Source: Gammaproteobacteria bacterium | GTDB taxonomy: Bacteria > Pseudomonadota > Gammaproteobacteria > Pseudomonadales > Azotimanducaceae | Direction of reading: 5' to 3' | DNA length: 50,785 bases | NCBI GenBank assembly: GCA_028821515.1 | Contig: JAPPGA010000066.1 | Coordinates: forward strand, 1-50,785 | In this document: positions 25,727 to 33,261 of the stretch, piece by piece | Layout: each line of letters starts with the position of its first letter | Position numbering within the stretch: the stretch's first letter is position 1 | Notes under the pieces: generated by a model | The model's database searches: none | Told to the model about the DNA's origin: nothing | The model's input: only the letters and a program-made list of their open reading frames with translations | Position numbers and translations under genes: made by a program

Positions 25727-26413
25727 GTGATTGATAATTCAGCAATGCAGACGATTGCATCAGACCGATCATCAATGAACCGCCCCGCGCGGCCATTGCA
25801 TCCGTTTCCGGACGGGTGGTACGTCCTTGAGCTGGCTTCCAACCTAAAGAAGGAACAGCTCATCGAGAAGACCTGGATGGGTAAGGAGATCGTCGTCTGG
25901 CGCGACCGTGCCGGAGAAGTCTGCGTCGCGGACGCGTTCTGTCCACACCTGGGCTCCCACCTCGGGCCATCGGTGGGTGGCATGGTGCGCGACGGCAATC
26001 TCGTTTGTCCGTTTCACGGGTTTCAGTACGATGTGAGCGGCAAGTGCGTGGCGGCCCCGGGCGCACCGCCTCCGAGGTCGGCTCGGCTGAAGCTCTACGA
26101 GGTCGCGGAGGTCAACGGCTTCATTTTCTCGTACTGGGACAACGCGGGCCGCCCGCCGGAGTGGCAAGTCCCGGATGTGTGTCCCGATGGATGGAAGGGC
26201 AGGGTGGTGCGACGCCTGCGCCTCAAGGCGCATCCGCAGACGACGATAATTTCACAAGACCGGGGTGTGCTCTCGTGGCGCGTCATGGCACCCTATGGCT
26301 CCCAGAGATTCGTGGGGAAAGATGTTTCTTTGCACCTTTTCGGGCGCAGGATCGCAGCTTGGCGGATGTGCACCGAACGCGTAGTGGCAACGCTCCCTGG
26401 CCAACTCGCCTGA
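25727..26413 (+). CDS. Rieske [2Fe-2S] protein, probably a truncated oxygenase
   Basis: A 228-residue protein whose first 170 residues match the Rieske part of ring-hydroxylating or sterol-type oxygenases: PFPDGWYVLELASNL, then Cys72-x-His74 (CPHLGSHLG) and Cys94-x2-His97 (CPFHGFQYD). In this family the chain continues past RLRLKAHPQTT into a catalytic domain with a 2-His-1-carboxylate mononuclear iron site. Here it changes after residue 173 to sequence I cannot place, and stops 55 residues later with no iron-site motif. The start is GTG 25727 or ATG 25745. It could serve as a ferredoxin-like carrier, but a deletion remnant is more likely. The stop is in frame with the next gene. Confidence 0.75.
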   Translation: MIDNSAMQTIASDRSSMNRPARPLHPFPDGWYVLELASNLKKEQLIEKTWMGKEIVVWRDRAGEVCVADAFCPHLGSHLGPSVGGMVRDGNLVCPFHGFQYDVSGKCVAAPGAPPPRSARLKLYEVAEVNGFIFSYWDNAGRPPEWQVPDVCPDGWKGRVVRRLRLKAHPQTTIISQDRGVLSWRVMAPYGSQRFVGKDVSLHLFGRRIAAWRMCTERVVATLPGQLA

Positions 26414-26425
26414 TCGATTCAAATC

Positions 26426-27298
26426 GTGGGATTGGCGCTGCCGATGGCTGTGGGGTGTTCCTCGGAAGCTCCCCCGACCACGGTCGATCTGCCCCCGCCA
26501 TGCGAACTGCTGCCGATCATCTCGACTTCGCCGCTGGTTCTGAACGATTCCCACGAGACGCGGGACTATCTCAACGCGTTCCCTGTGTCGGCGTACAGGA
26601 AGTACGGGGTGCCGGACGCAGGACACTTCTTCATCGATGACGTCGAGGACGATATCAAGCGCGTAATCGTGGCTGGCATACAGTGGGAGGCAGGAAATGT
26701 CGAGATGCTGGAGAAACACGTTGAGCCGGGCAGCGTCGTCGTGGAAGTCGGGGCGCATGTCGGCAGCCACACCCTGCCGATCGCGCGCATGGTCGGCCGC
26801 TGCGGCCGCGTCTACGCCTTCGAGCCGCAGCGAAAGCTGTATCGCGAGCTGCACCGCAATCTCGCGCTCAATGGCATCACCAACGTAGTGCCTTTGAGGT
26901 ATGCGATCGGTGCTGGAGAGGCACGGATTATCGAGATGGACTTGCCGACGCCCGGCAACGAAGGCGGTACCGGGATCGGCACGGGTGGCGACGAAGCGGA
27001 GCTCCGAAACCTCGATAGCTTTCGGTTCGAGCGCGTATCTGTGCTCAAGATCGATGTCGAGGGCTACGAAGACGAAGTGCTCGACGGTGCGGTGGATACC
27101 ATCCGACGCAATCGTCCCGTAGTCCTGATCGAGATTATGGGGGGCAACATCTACGAGACGGCATCGCCCGAAGTCCGGGAACGGATACGCGGCACATGGA
27201 AGCGGCTCGAAGCGCTTGGCTACACGGTGGCGCCAGTCGGTGCGCACGACTACATCGCACTGTCGAACGACTTCGACGCCGGTTCGCCCGCCAACTGA
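26426..27298 (+). CDS. FkbM-family methyltransferase, possibly 5'-shortened lipoprotein
   Basis: A SAM-dependent FkbM methyltransferase of about 290 residues. The SAM site is SVVVEVGAHVGSHTLPIAR, followed by GRVYAFEPQRKLYRELHRNL, and the later hallmark VLKIDVEGYEDEVLDGA. The annotated start is GTG 26426, giving LALPMAVGCSSE, which looks like the tail of a lipoprotein signal ending in a lipobox but with no basic N-terminus. The frame is open back to the Rieske stop five codons earlier. The true N-terminus may have been lost by a fusion. Exported FkbM proteins are unusual because SAM is cytosolic, so the signal may be non-functional. Confidence 0.85.
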   Translation: MGLALPMAVGCSSEAPPTTVDLPPPCELLPIISTSPLVLNDSHETRDYLNAFPVSAYRKYGVPDAGHFFIDDVEDDIKRVIVAGIQWEAGNVEMLEKHVEPGSVVVEVGAHVGSHTLPIARMVGRCGRVYAFEPQRKLYRELHRNLALNGITNVVPLRYAIGAGEARIIEMDLPTPGNEGGTGIGTGGDEAELRNLDSFRFERVSVLKIDVEGYEDEVLDGAVDTIRRNRPVVLIEIMGGNIYETASPEVRERIRGTWKRLEALGYTVAPVGAHDYIALSNDFDAGSPAN

Positions 27299-27333
27299 CA
27301 AGGCGGAAGCCCGTCCGCGAGTCCGCACGGCGC

Positions 27334-27339
27334 TATAAT
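27334..27339 (+). promoter_or_regulatory. -10-like TATAAT upstream of the cysteine-rich gene
   Basis: A perfect TATAAT in a GC-rich gap, 125 bases before the cysteine-rich protein start. I find no good -35 element, so the call is weak. Confidence 0.25.
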
Positions 27340-27464
27340 CGAGCGGGCGCGGGGGAATTCCATGCCGGACGATCGCAAAGCGAATCGGCGGGGTGGGCTT
27401 CGCCTGGGCGGGTACCGGGCACGGTGCCCATGCGATAACAAGCATGCCGCGGCCGGAGGGTTCG

Positions 27465-27872
27465 ATGACCGGAGTCGTATGTTGGAATTGCGGCTGTTCG
27501 CTCGACGATGTTCCCCGGCCAATCAGTCGCCATGCGAACTGTCCGGAGTGTTTTGAAGACCTGCACTGCTGCCGGCTGTGCATTCACTTTGCGCCCCGCC
27601 TGACGGGGCAATGTGACGATGATCGTGCCGATCCGCCTGTCCAGAAGGAGAACGCCAATTTCTGCGATTTCTTTCGTCCGCTTTCGGGAGCCTACGACGA
27701 TGCGCGGGGCTCACGGAAGGATGCGGCCCGTCAGCGACTGGATGCCCTGTTCGGCGGCGAATCCGGGGAGACGCCCACGGAGGACGCGCCGGCCGCATCG
27801 CCGAGAGAAGACAGCGCGCGGGCAAGGCTCGAAGCGTTGTTCAAGAACGACGGGGATGACGCCGGCGACTGA
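27465..27872 (+). CDS. cysteine-rich zinc-ribbon-like protein with repeated C-terminal motif
   Basis: A 135-residue protein of unknown function. The first 70 residues hold ten cysteines (6, 9, 11, 26, 29, 35, 36, 39, 50 and 67), arranged as CWNCGC, CPECF, CCRLC and later single Cys, enough for two zinc sites. A short duplicated motif follows: AARQRLDALFG (87-97) and ARARLEALFK (118-127), separated by a Pro/Glu-rich linker. The tail is acidic. The start is ATG 27465 with GGAGGG five bases upstream. It is cytosolic by sequence. The repeat looks like a short linear peptide for docking a partner. I do not recognise a named family. Confidence 0.78.
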   Translation: MTGVVCWNCGCSLDDVPRPISRHANCPECFEDLHCCRLCIHFAPRLTGQCDDDRADPPVQKENANFCDFFRPLSGAYDDARGSRKDAARQRLDALFGGESGETPTEDAPAASPREDSARARLEALFKNDGDDAGD

Positions 27873-27946
27873 CGTGCTCGTGAGCAGGGGGCGCGCTAAG
27901 TCATATCCGAGGCATTTGCCGGGGCGTTTGCCGTTGCAGGCGCGAT

Positions 27947-28726
27947 ATGAACACTAACCCGATCACGCGGTGGCTCGTCGCCCGCAGGATGCGCCGCCAT
28001 CGCATCGGCGATGCGCTGTGGAGACGCATCGTTTCGGACTCGGACGTGTTTGACGGACTCGACGCGGAGACCCTCGAGCGGGTGCGGGACCTGGCGGCCC
28101 GGTTCATTGCGGAGAAGCGGTTTTTCGGTGCGGGCGGGTTTCCTGTTGACGAAGCTGTAAGGGCCGCGATCGCCGCCCAGGCATGCCGGCTGGTCGCGAA
28201 CCTCGGCTTCGAGTATCTCGGCGCCTGCCGCACCGTCATCGTCTATGAAAGCGGCTTCATCGCCGAGCGCGAGGTGGAGGACGAGGTCGGGGTCGTGCAT
28301 GCCGGTCACGAAGAACTCGTCGGCGAAGCCGCGCACGGCGGTTCGGTGGTGTTGGCCTGGGACGATGCGCAACCCCGGCGCAACGCCCCGGACTACTTCC
28401 CGACCAACGTGGTGATTCACGAGTTCGCGCACAAGCTGGACGAGTTGTCGGGGCACCACAATGGTTTTCCGCCGCTGCCCGGAGGGATGTCGGGCGCACT
28501 CTGGGAAGAGACATTCTCGGCCGCATATGCGGATCTCTGCAGTGTGGTGGAGCGCGATCTGGAACCCCCCATCGACGACTATGCGGCGTCGGACCCGGCG
28601 GAGTTTTTCGCTGTCACGGTGGAGACCTTCTTCACGGTCCCCGACATCCTTGCCGACGCGTTTCCGCCGGTATACGGGTTGTTGACCGAGCTGTTTCGGG
28701 AGGACCCCCTGGTTGCTCGCTCGTAG
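27947..28726 (+). CDS. mtfA: MtfA-type zinc metallopeptidase (M90)
   Basis: A 259-residue MtfA homologue. The zinc motif HEFAHKLDELSGHHNG, the downstream WEETFSAAYADL and YAASDPAEFFAVTVETFF with the third ligand are clear, and RRHRIGDALWRRIV at the N-terminus is typical. In E. coli MtfA binds the Mlc repressor and has aminopeptidase activity, linking it to PTS glucose control; no Mlc or PTS gene is in the window. The start is ATG 27947, 74 bases after the zinc-ribbon gene, so the two may share a transcript. Confidence 0.95.
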   Translation: MNTNPITRWLVARRMRRHRIGDALWRRIVSDSDVFDGLDAETLERVRDLAARFIAEKRFFGAGGFPVDEAVRAAIAAQACRLVANLGFEYLGACRTVIVYESGFIAEREVEDEVGVVHAGHEELVGEAAHGGSVVLAWDDAQPRRNAPDYFPTNVVIHEFAHKLDELSGHHNGFPPLPGGMSGALWEETFSAAYADLCSVVERDLEPPIDDYAASDPAEFFAVTVETFFTVPDILADAFPPVYGLLTELFREDPLVARS

Positions 28727-28776
28727 CAGCCGCGGTCTCGATGTCCGTCGCCAGCCTCCTGGCCCACCGCCGGGAA

Positions 28777-29439
28777 TCAGCCCACCGATCCCGCGCGATC
28801 ACTAGTCGCGCCGTCAGCATCCTGAAACGCGTAGAGAGTCCGTTCTATCGTCCGTACATCGACGATTTCGAGTGTGACAATCTCGACCCCGATGTCCTCG
28901 GACTCAAGGTACCTGGTCACAGCATTGAAGAGTTGGCGCTGAATGATGTCCCGACTGGAGTTCAATATCGGCTCGATCGGGTTGTTGCCAATCATGTTGG
29001 CGAATTCTTCCGAAACCAGCGCTGTCACCACGGTGCGCGGATCGTTCGATGCGAACAGGTAGGTCTTCGTGTTGTCGATCCGGTATCGCAGGGCCACGTC
29101 CACTTCGAGCAGGTTCGAGCCAGCCGACAGCATCGTGAAAGTGACTTTTCCACCTTCACTGCTCGATACGTGATAGTGGATGATGCGATTCGAGGGATGT
29201 ACATACGCCCGGTCGATGACGGGGAAGCGGTAGCGCACTCCGGGTCCGACCTCCGGTTTGATCACCTTTCCGAACCGGGTGACCATGGCCCGCTCTTCCA
29301 TGTTCACAGTGTAGATGCCGCTCGCCAGCACGATCATGATGATCGCCGCAACGAGGCCTTCCAGGAATCCGGTCCGGTGCCGCCGAAGGAAACCGAGTGC
29401 TGCGGCAATCGAAGACTGACTTTGGTTTCGCTCGTTCAT
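28777..29439 (-). CDS. SPFH/band-7 domain membrane protein (HflK/HflC-like, short)
   Basis: A 220-residue protein with one N-terminal transmembrane helix (about 26-44, LEGLVAAIIMIVLASGIYTV) followed by a band-7 domain: NMEERAMVTRFGKVIKPEVGPG, LEVDVALRYRIDNTKTYLF, and VEIVTLEIVDVRTIER. The coiled-coil helix and C-terminal tail of full-length HflK/HflC are missing, so it is shorter than relatives. The start is ATG 29439, overlapping a 14-codon mini-ORF as ATGA; an in-frame ATG at 29502 is the alternative. It lies 89 bases downstream of the PiT-like gene and is probably co-transcribed with it. A membrane scaffold role is assumed. Confidence 0.85.
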   Translation of the reverse strand: MNERNQSQSSIAAALGFLRRHRTGFLEGLVAAIIMIVLASGIYTVNMEERAMVTRFGKVIKPEVGPGVRYRFPVIDRAYVHPSNRIIHYHVSSSEGGKVTFTMLSAGSNLLEVDVALRYRIDNTKTYLFASNDPRTVVTALVSEEFANMIGNNPIEPILNSSRDIIQRQLFNAVTRYLESEDIGVEIVTLEIVDVRTIERTLYAFQDADGATSDRAGSVG

Positions 29440-29480
29440 CTGTCTGGGCCGGTGGGAGAGTTCTCCTCTGTCAGTGACAT
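29436..29480 (-). other. possible 14-residue leader ORF overlapping the SPFH start
   Basis: ATG 29480 opens a 14-codon frame (MSLTEENSPTGPDR) whose TGA overlaps the SPFH ATG as ATGA. An AGGAG lies inside this mini-ORF, too far from the SPFH start to act directly. It could couple translation from the upstream gene, or be chance. Confidence 0.2.
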
Positions 29481-29528
29481 TTGATCCGCTCGACGCGGAC
29501 ATGTTCCCGTGAGTTGTCGAGACCTGGC

Positions 29529-30509
29529 CTACCGGAAGAATACGCCGTGGAGCCACGGCAGGCCGAAAGCCAGAATGACGCTCACGACCAGGCCGGAGAG
29601 CGCCTTCGCGGCATCGGAGATCACCTTGCGTGCGGTCCCGCGCGTGGTCGTGTCCGAGAGATAGAACGACAGCGCGAACTCGCGTCCGGCAAGAACGCCG
29701 AGGAACACCCAGGTCGTGCTCATGGGCATGTTGCTCATTTCCTTGAATATGAGCAACACGATGCCGTAGATGAAGTCGATGATGGTCGCCGCCCGAATGT
29801 CCGTCGTATCGGTCTTGCTCGTGACGATCTTCTGAATCTCGCCGCCGAACTGGTAAAAGATGTACCCCTGCATGGCGAGCAGTGCGCCCACGCCGAACGT
29901 CAGCCAGAGCGGGGAGAGATCCCGCGGCAGGTAGACAAAGATGTTGGCGAGGTCCTGTATCAGCCATTGGCTCCACAGGAAGCCGGTGGAGGCCCATTGC
30001 AACACCACCCAGTAGCCTGGTATCTCCTCGTCGCGCGTCCGATGGAAGTACTGCGTCGCGCGCTTGAACACGAAGCTGAACAGGACGATGGCGGAAACGA
30101 AGGCGACCACGTAGCCGAGGGCCGACTTGGTGAGCATGGCGCCGAGATTGCTCGTTTCACCGGCGGTGACGGCGAACACCGTGAGCACGAGAAACGTGGT
30201 GCTGACCGGGACTCCAAGCCTCGTGAGGATCAGCAATGCCAGTGGCGGAATGGCGTGTATCCACGACACGCCACCCTCTGGCACCGGGAACTTCTCGAGG
30301 CGGCCGTAGGCAGGGTCGCCGTCGTTGACGGTCCAGCCATAGAAGAGCACTACGAGGAGAATGCTCCCGGCAAATATCCACAGCACCCACCAGGGGCGGT
30401 GCGAATTGGAGGACAGGAACGTCCCGAGTGTCTGGATTGAGTCGTTGGCGACGACGGAATAGGCCGCCAGAAGGAACCCGACGATCATGTAGATCTCTAG
30501 GAGGGGAAT
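29529..30509 (-). CDS. PiT-like inorganic phosphate (or anion) transporter
   Basis: A membrane protein of about 326 residues with nine or ten helices that resembles the PiT/Pho4 family. The two half-repeats are seen as VVANDSIQTLGTFLSS near the N-terminus and MSNMPMSTTWVFLGVLAGRE in the second half; PVSTTFLVLTVFAVTAGE lies between. The usual GANDxxN is altered to ANDSIQ. The start is uncertain: an AAGGAG lies six bases before an in-frame ATT at 30509, which would be a rare start codon. In-frame ATGs are at 30488 (poor Shine-Dalgarno, inside the helix start) and at 30605 (no Shine-Dalgarno, only 34 bases from the divergent gene). The SPFH gene follows. Confidence 0.78.
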   Translation of the reverse strand: MPLLEIYMIVGFLLAAYSVVANDSIQTLGTFLSSNSHRPWWVLWIFAGSILLVVLFYGWTVNDGDPAYGRLEKFPVPEGGVSWIHAIPPLALLILTRLGVPVSTTFLVLTVFAVTAGETSNLGAMLTKSALGYVVAFVSAIVLFSFVFKRATQYFHRTRDEEIPGYWVVLQWASTGFLWSQWLIQDLANIFVYLPRDLSPLWLTFGVGALLAMQGYIFYQFGGEIQKIVTSKTDTTDIRAATIIDFIYGIVLLIFKEMSNMPMSTTWVFLGVLAGREFALSFYLSDTTTRGTARKVISDAAKALSGLVVSVILAFGLPWLHGVFFR

Positions 30510-30639
30510 GGCAGTCTCCTTCAGCGGCGCCGGTGAAGTATGCGGCTTCTTTGTGACAAATGCGTGTAGCGGATCGATCGGGTGACACGCTCGTCCGTCG
30601 GGCATATTCTAGGGTGGTCAGAACAAAGCGGGAGAGGTC

Positions 30640-31848
30640 ATGCCATCCATCGGTCGTCGTGATCTGTTGCGGCTCGGGGCCGCGTCGAGCGTCATTCCCC
30701 TTGCCTCGGTTGCTACGGGCCAGGAAACCCCGGCGGCGGGCGAAGTCCAGCGCTACGTGCGCCTTGGCCGGACCGACATGCGGATCTCCGATGTCTCTTT
30801 CGGCTCAAGCAGGTTGCGGCGTGGCGGGGAACACCTGGTACACCACGCCCTCGACAGGGGCATCAACTACTTCGATACGGCTGACGGATATAGCGCCGGG
30901 GCGTCGGAGCATACGATCGGCCGGGCCCTCGAAGGTCGCCGTGACAAGGTCTACATCGCGTCGAAGTTCCAGGCTGGCCGGGATGAAACGCGCGTGTCGC
31001 TGATGCGGGCCCTCGATACATCGTTGCGCCGCCTTCGCACGGACTACATCGATGTCTACTTCAACCATGCGGTGAACGATATCGCGCGCATGGCGAACCC
31101 CGAGTGGCACGAGTTCACGGCCATGGCGAAGCAGCAGGGCAAGATCCGCTTCACGGGCATGTCGGGCCACGGTACCAGGCTGATCGAGTGTCTCGACTAC
31201 GTTTTTGACGAGAACCTCGTGGATGTGGTCCTCGTGGCCTACAACTTTGGCCAGGATCCTTCTTTTCTCTCCAACATCACGCGGTCTTTCAGGTTGCCCG
31301 AGCAACCGGACCTGCCGCGGGTTCTCGCCAAGGCGAAGTCCAGGGACGTGGGCGTCGTGACCATGAAGACCCTCATGGGCGCGCGACTGAACGACATGCG
31401 CCCGTACGAGACCGGGGACGCGACGTTCTCTCAGGCTGCCTTTCGCTGGGTGCTCTCGGATGCGAACGTGGACGCGCTGGTCATCTCCATGACGGATGAG
31501 GGCCAGATTGACGAGTACCTCGGCGGGTCGGGCGGCCTTCCGGTTTCCAGTGAAGACGTGGCGCTGCTTGAGCGCTACGCGGTGGCCAACGGCATTACCT
31601 ATTGCCGCCACGCCTGTTCGCTGTGCGAAGGGGCATGTCCTTACGGCGTGCCGATTCCCGACGTGCTCCGCACGCGGATGTACGCGACGGACTACGGCGA
31701 CGTGGGGTTCGCCCGGGAGGAGTACTCGAAACTTGAAGGGAACGCGTCCGCGTGCCTTTCCTGCACCGGAGAACCTTGCGCGGGAGCATGTCCGCATGGC
31801 ATAGACCTGCCCACGTTTGCGCCCGCGACGCACCGCATGCTGGCGTGA
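30640..31848 (+). CDS. Tat-exported aldo/keto reductase with C-terminal 4Fe-4S motifs
   Basis: A 402-residue protein with a twin-arginine signal (GRRDLLRLGAASS) that directs folded export. The aldo/keto reductase barrel follows (YVRLGRTDMRISDVSFG; Asp and Tyr in FDTADGYSAGASEH; Lys in ASKFQAG; His in YFNHAVND). The last 80 residues hold two cysteine clusters, CRHACSLCEGACP and CLSCTGEPCAGACP, as in ferredoxin-type double 4Fe-4S sites. The start is ATG 30640 with GGGAGAGG upstream. NADPH would not be available in the periplasm, so electrons might come through the clusters or a pre-bound cofactor. Substrate unknown. Confidence 0.92.
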   Translation: MPSIGRRDLLRLGAASSVIPLASVATGQETPAAGEVQRYVRLGRTDMRISDVSFGSSRLRRGGEHLVHHALDRGINYFDTADGYSAGASEHTIGRALEGRRDKVYIASKFQAGRDETRVSLMRALDTSLRRLRTDYIDVYFNHAVNDIARMANPEWHEFTAMAKQQGKIRFTGMSGHGTRLIECLDYVFDENLVDVVLVAYNFGQDPSFLSNITRSFRLPEQPDLPRVLAKAKSRDVGVVTMKTLMGARLNDMRPYETGDATFSQAAFRWVLSDANVDALVISMTDEGQIDEYLGGSGGLPVSSEDVALLERYAVANGITYCRHACSLCEGACPYGVPIPDVLRTRMYATDYGDVGFAREEYSKLEGNASACLSCTGEPCAGACPHGIDLPTFAPATHRMLA

Positions 31849-31891
31849 GGCGGATTCAGGGCCGACTTTCCAAGGCCAGTCGGCCAACATT

Positions 31892-32377
31892 GTGATACGC
31901 CCACGGGCATCCGTCGAGAGTCTGCGATCACCCTGGGCGTATGGCCTGCTGCTGGCCTGCCTTGTCTGGCTGGCACTGGTCTTCGCGTCCGCGCTGTTCG
32001 CGGCCGCGGGCTGGCCGCATTCGGACGTGCTCCGCTGGCTGTTCCATCCGGTCTGCCACCAGATTCCAGCCCGGAGCTTTCACCTGCTCGGCGAACCGCT
32101 CGCTGCGTGTGCGCGTTGCACCGGCCTGTACGTCGGCTTTACGCTAGGTGTCGCCGCCTGGCCCCAACTGCCGCGGTTGGCGGCGAAGTTGGCGAAGCGG
32201 CCGCGATGGATACTGGTGTTCATGGTCCCGCTTCTCGTGGACGTGATGTTTGAGAGCGGGGCACCGATGCGGTTCGCGACGGGTTTGGTGGCCGCATTCC
32301 CATGCGCGCTATTACCATTGCTGGCCATTGCCGAAATGACGGTAGCCAGGACACCAAAAGGAGATGATCCCGGATGA
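31892..32377 (+). CDS. DUF2085 membrane protein
   Basis: A 161-residue inner-membrane protein with four predicted helices. The DUF2085 hallmark CHQIPARSFHLLGEPLAACA then RCTGLYVG is present between helices one and two. The start is placed at GTG 31892, 43 bases after the reductase; an in-frame TTG at 31817 overlaps that gene. The stop overlaps the next gene's ATG (ATGA). The family has no known role. Confidence 0.82.
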   Translation: MIRPRASVESLRSPWAYGLLLACLVWLALVFASALFAAAGWPHSDVLRWLFHPVCHQIPARSFHLLGEPLAACARCTGLYVGFTLGVAAWPQLPRLAAKLAKRPRWILVFMVPLLVDVMFESGAPMRFATGLVAAFPCALLPLLAIAEMTVARTPKGDDPG

Positions 32378-32865
32378 TGAACAATCCCAAAATCAAATCG
32401 GCTCTGATAGGCGGTGGTGCGTTCGGCGTCATAGCGGCGCTGCCGTACATCAATATGCTGAACGTGCTTTGCTGCGCGCTGTACATCGGTGGCGGCGTGC
32501 TGGCGGCCTACTTCTACCTGAAGGAGCAGACGTCTCCGCTGGCGTCGCCTTACGGCGATGGTGCCCTGGTCGGGGTGATGGCCGGTGTGATCGGAGGGAT
32601 TGTGACGACGTTCGTCAGCGCGGCCCTGGTGGCCCTGGGCCTGGCTCCGGACTGGTCCGATCCCGCGACAGTCCTTTCCGAGCTTGAGAGCCTGGGCGTC
32701 GAAATCCCTGGTGTCGCCGGTGAGGCAATGACGCAGGAACATGTCGAGGAGGCCATCCTGGGGATGGAACTCGTGATAAACGTCGTCATGTTCGCCATCT
32801 TTGCCACCATCGGCGGGCTCGTTGGCGTGGCCATCTTCCACAAAAAGGACGAAAGCGCGGAGTGA
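32374..32865 (+). CDS. small multi-pass membrane protein, unknown
   Basis: A 163-residue protein with three to four membrane segments (IGGGAFGVIAALPYINML, GVMAGVIGGIVTTFVSAAL, LVINVVMFAIFATIGGLVG) and an acidic loop between the last two (residues about 95-125). The start is ATG 32374 with AGGAG ten bases upstream, overlapping the DUF2085 stop; a second ATG follows directly. It looks like the bacterial DUF-type glycine-rich membrane proteins but I do not recognise a named family. Co-translation with the DUF2085 gene is likely. Confidence 0.8.
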   Translation: MMNNPKIKSALIGGGAFGVIAALPYINMLNVLCCALYIGGGVLAAYFYLKEQTSPLASPYGDGALVGVMAGVIGGIVTTFVSAALVALGLAPDWSDPATVLSELESLGVEIPGVAGEAMTQEHVEEAILGMELVINVVMFAIFATIGGLVGVAIFHKKDESAE

Positions 32866-32886
32866 TTCGCGCTGCCGCCTGCCGAC

Positions 32887-33252
32887 ATGCTCTGGGTAGT
32901 CGACAAGAAGGTGATCAAACACGTGATCGAAGCGGGTTCGGCACTGGTCGAGGTGCCGGTTCGAATAAGGTTCGAGTTCTCCCTGGCCGAGGAGCGTTTC
33001 GTTTCAGGATCGATGAAGCGCACCTTCGTCTACAACCGGCAGGCACTGATACGGCGGTTTCCGCAGCTCGATTCCGACCGGCTGGATGCGGAGATGCGGG
33101 AGGTGGTTGACCGTGCGCTTTGCGAGCACTTGAAGTTCGCGGGTTATGCGCAGGGGGACATCGAGCTGTACGCGGACGAGTCGGAGGTGGAGGAAGTTCC
33201 CGCAGCCGACGCCGAGCCGCCGAAGATCATCATGCCGGACGGATCCCGTTAG
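32887..33252 (+). CDS. hypothetical protein, 121 residues
   Basis: A soluble, charged protein of 121 residues with a mixed alpha/beta pattern (LVEVPVRIRFEFSLAEE, then RLDAEMREVVDRALCEHLKF) and an acidic, Pro-rich tail (VEEVPAADAEPPKI). I recognise no family. No good Shine-Dalgarno precedes ATG 32887, and the gene follows the membrane protein by 21 bases, so it may rely on coupling. It ends 9 bases from the converging YhaN-like gene. Confidence 0.6.
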   Translation: MLWVVDKKVIKHVIEAGSALVEVPVRIRFEFSLAEERFVSGSMKRTFVYNRQALIRRFPQLDSDRLDAEMREVVDRALCEHLKFAGYAQGDIELYADESEVEEVPAADAEPPKIIMPDGSR

Positions 33253-33261
33253 GGCGCTTCA

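Noticed and set aside
28741-29484. A 247-codon plus-strand frame opposite the SPFH gene
   Set aside because: It lacks domain features; the minus frame shows a clear band-7 domain and a membrane helix.
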